From: Vitis vinifera
Lineage: Eukaryota > Streptophyta > Magnoliopsida > Vitales > Vitaceae
Reading direction: 5' to 3'
Length of the DNA: 64,000 nt
Assembly: GCF_030704535.1 (NCBI RefSeq)
Contig: NC_081818.1
Span: 571,001-635,000 of the forward strand
Position numbers and translations under genes: made by a program. Shown here in pieces: positions 63,279 through 64,000 of the stretch. The notes under the pieces were generated by a model that had not been told where the DNA came from, searched no databases, and saw only the letters and a list, made by a program, of their open reading frames with translations. The stretch's first letter is position 1. Every line of letters begins with the position of its first letter.

Positions 63279-64000
63279 CTGAAGAAATGTTTTTGAAAAG
63301 GCAAGAATTTTTTTTTTTTTTTTTTTGATAAGTTTGGAAAGGCAAGAAATATGATATCCATGAACATGAAAAGTCAATGTGTAATTGCACAAAGACAGAT
63401 CCATAAATTTTTTTTTTCTTTTTTGAAAAGTTTGGAAAGGCAAGAAATATGATATCCATGAACATGAAAAGTCAATGTGTAATTGCACAAAGACAGATCC
63501 ACAAATTCTTAAACTTGAAGAGTACAAATCTCTAGAGTTAGAGCTTGGGAATTGAAGGAACTGTGAGATTTACTATGTCATGTAACAGGCTTCCCTTAAT
63601 GTGAGGCTCAATCTTTAGATCAAGAGACATTTACCACGAGACTAAACATTAAAAGAATAACAGGAAGAGTCTAGGGCAATCATTTCACACATTAACAACA
63701 GATCTCAAATATAAAAAATGCAAGGAAGCATCTTAAAATTGGGTTTAATGCCCATGGTATGTAGTCTATAAATTTGAACTTTGTTCTAATGTTCTACGGG
63801 GACCTTCACCGTTTGCAACTATGCCATATAAATTATAGAGGAGTCATCAAAAAGCGGGGAATTATGATTACTAGTCTCATAGGCACCACTTGTTGGTGGA
63901 AAGTGAGCAAGAACAGAAATGATTCCAAGTTATTGAACTAGCTATTTTAATTGCTAGTCACGTTTGTCTTCTTTTTTTTTTTTTCTTTTTTTTTTAAGAG
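63279..64000 (-). other. Intron of the peptidase gene
   Basis: The exon at 63174-63278 starts with a normal acceptor (TTCTTCAG), so this sequence should be intron, continuing beyond the right edge. It contains T-rich tracts and a tandem duplication (63330-63507). I found no further exon of the gene here. Confidence 0.6.
63330..63507. repeat. 98-bp-period tandem duplication in the intron
   Basis: About 80 bases beginning AAGTTTGGAAAGGCAAGAA (63330-63410) recur almost unchanged at 63428-63507. Each copy is preceded by a poly-T tract. Near identity points to a recent duplication. Confidence 0.9.

Overview
The window is nuclear DNA from a flowering plant, a dicot. It has intron-split genes with GT..AG borders, single-copy housekeeping genes, a plant-specific GSK3/shaggy kinase and a GH28 polygalacturonase, AT-rich spacers, and Ty3 and Ty1 LTR retrotransposons. 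The style of the genes and repeats suggests grapevine (Vitis) or a relative, but that is an impression and was not tested. No rRNA, tRNA or CRISPR locus was seen.

Layout. 0.7-10.5 kb: SPT16 (FACT histone chaperone, minus strand, one coding exon) and an RPAP2/RTR1-type Pol II CTD phosphatase gene (plus strand, six coding exons) lie head to head over a compact promoter with two opposed TATA boxes. Both products act on RNA polymerase II transcription. 12.1 kb: an 80-bp hairpin MITE. 12.6-20.9 kb: a decayed Ty3 chromovirus, split by a 3.5-kb nested LTR-type insertion with a perfect 5-bp target duplication; the insertion carries fragments of two host genes (RAD23 and succinyl-CoA ligase alpha). 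21-24.4 kb: AT-rich spacer. 24.4-30 kb: a GSK3/shaggy-like kinase of the ASK-alpha/gamma/epsilon type, 409 aa, complete in 11 coding exons. 30.7-31.3 kb: two small MITEs. 31.9-33.4 kb: a gene for the minor-spliceosome U11/U12 20K protein (152 aa), with one GC-AG intron.

34.2-43.6 kb (minus strand): the most unusual gene. It is an 11-exon full-size ABCG/PDR-type transporter of 1579 aa that stays in frame throughout. It has a PDZ-like module between the first nucleotide-binding domain and the first membrane domain, and several altered ATP-site residues. Its first intron holds one or two MITEs. 44.7-54.2 kb: a nearly complete Ty1/copia element of the SIRE/Maximus type on the minus strand. It has 1.2-kb LTRs, a 5-bp target duplication (AAAAG), gag, pol and a decayed third (envelope-like) reading frame. 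57.0-58.9 kb: a secreted polygalacturonase, 464 aa in six exons. 62.1-63.3 kb to the right edge: the last three exons of a pyroglutamyl-peptidase (C15) gene on the minus strand, with its 5' part outside the window.

Exon borders were assigned by reading splice sites and checking that frame and family motifs continue across each junction; no transcript data were available. The transposable elements carry inactivating changes in several catalytic residues and are relics, while the host genes all read as intact.
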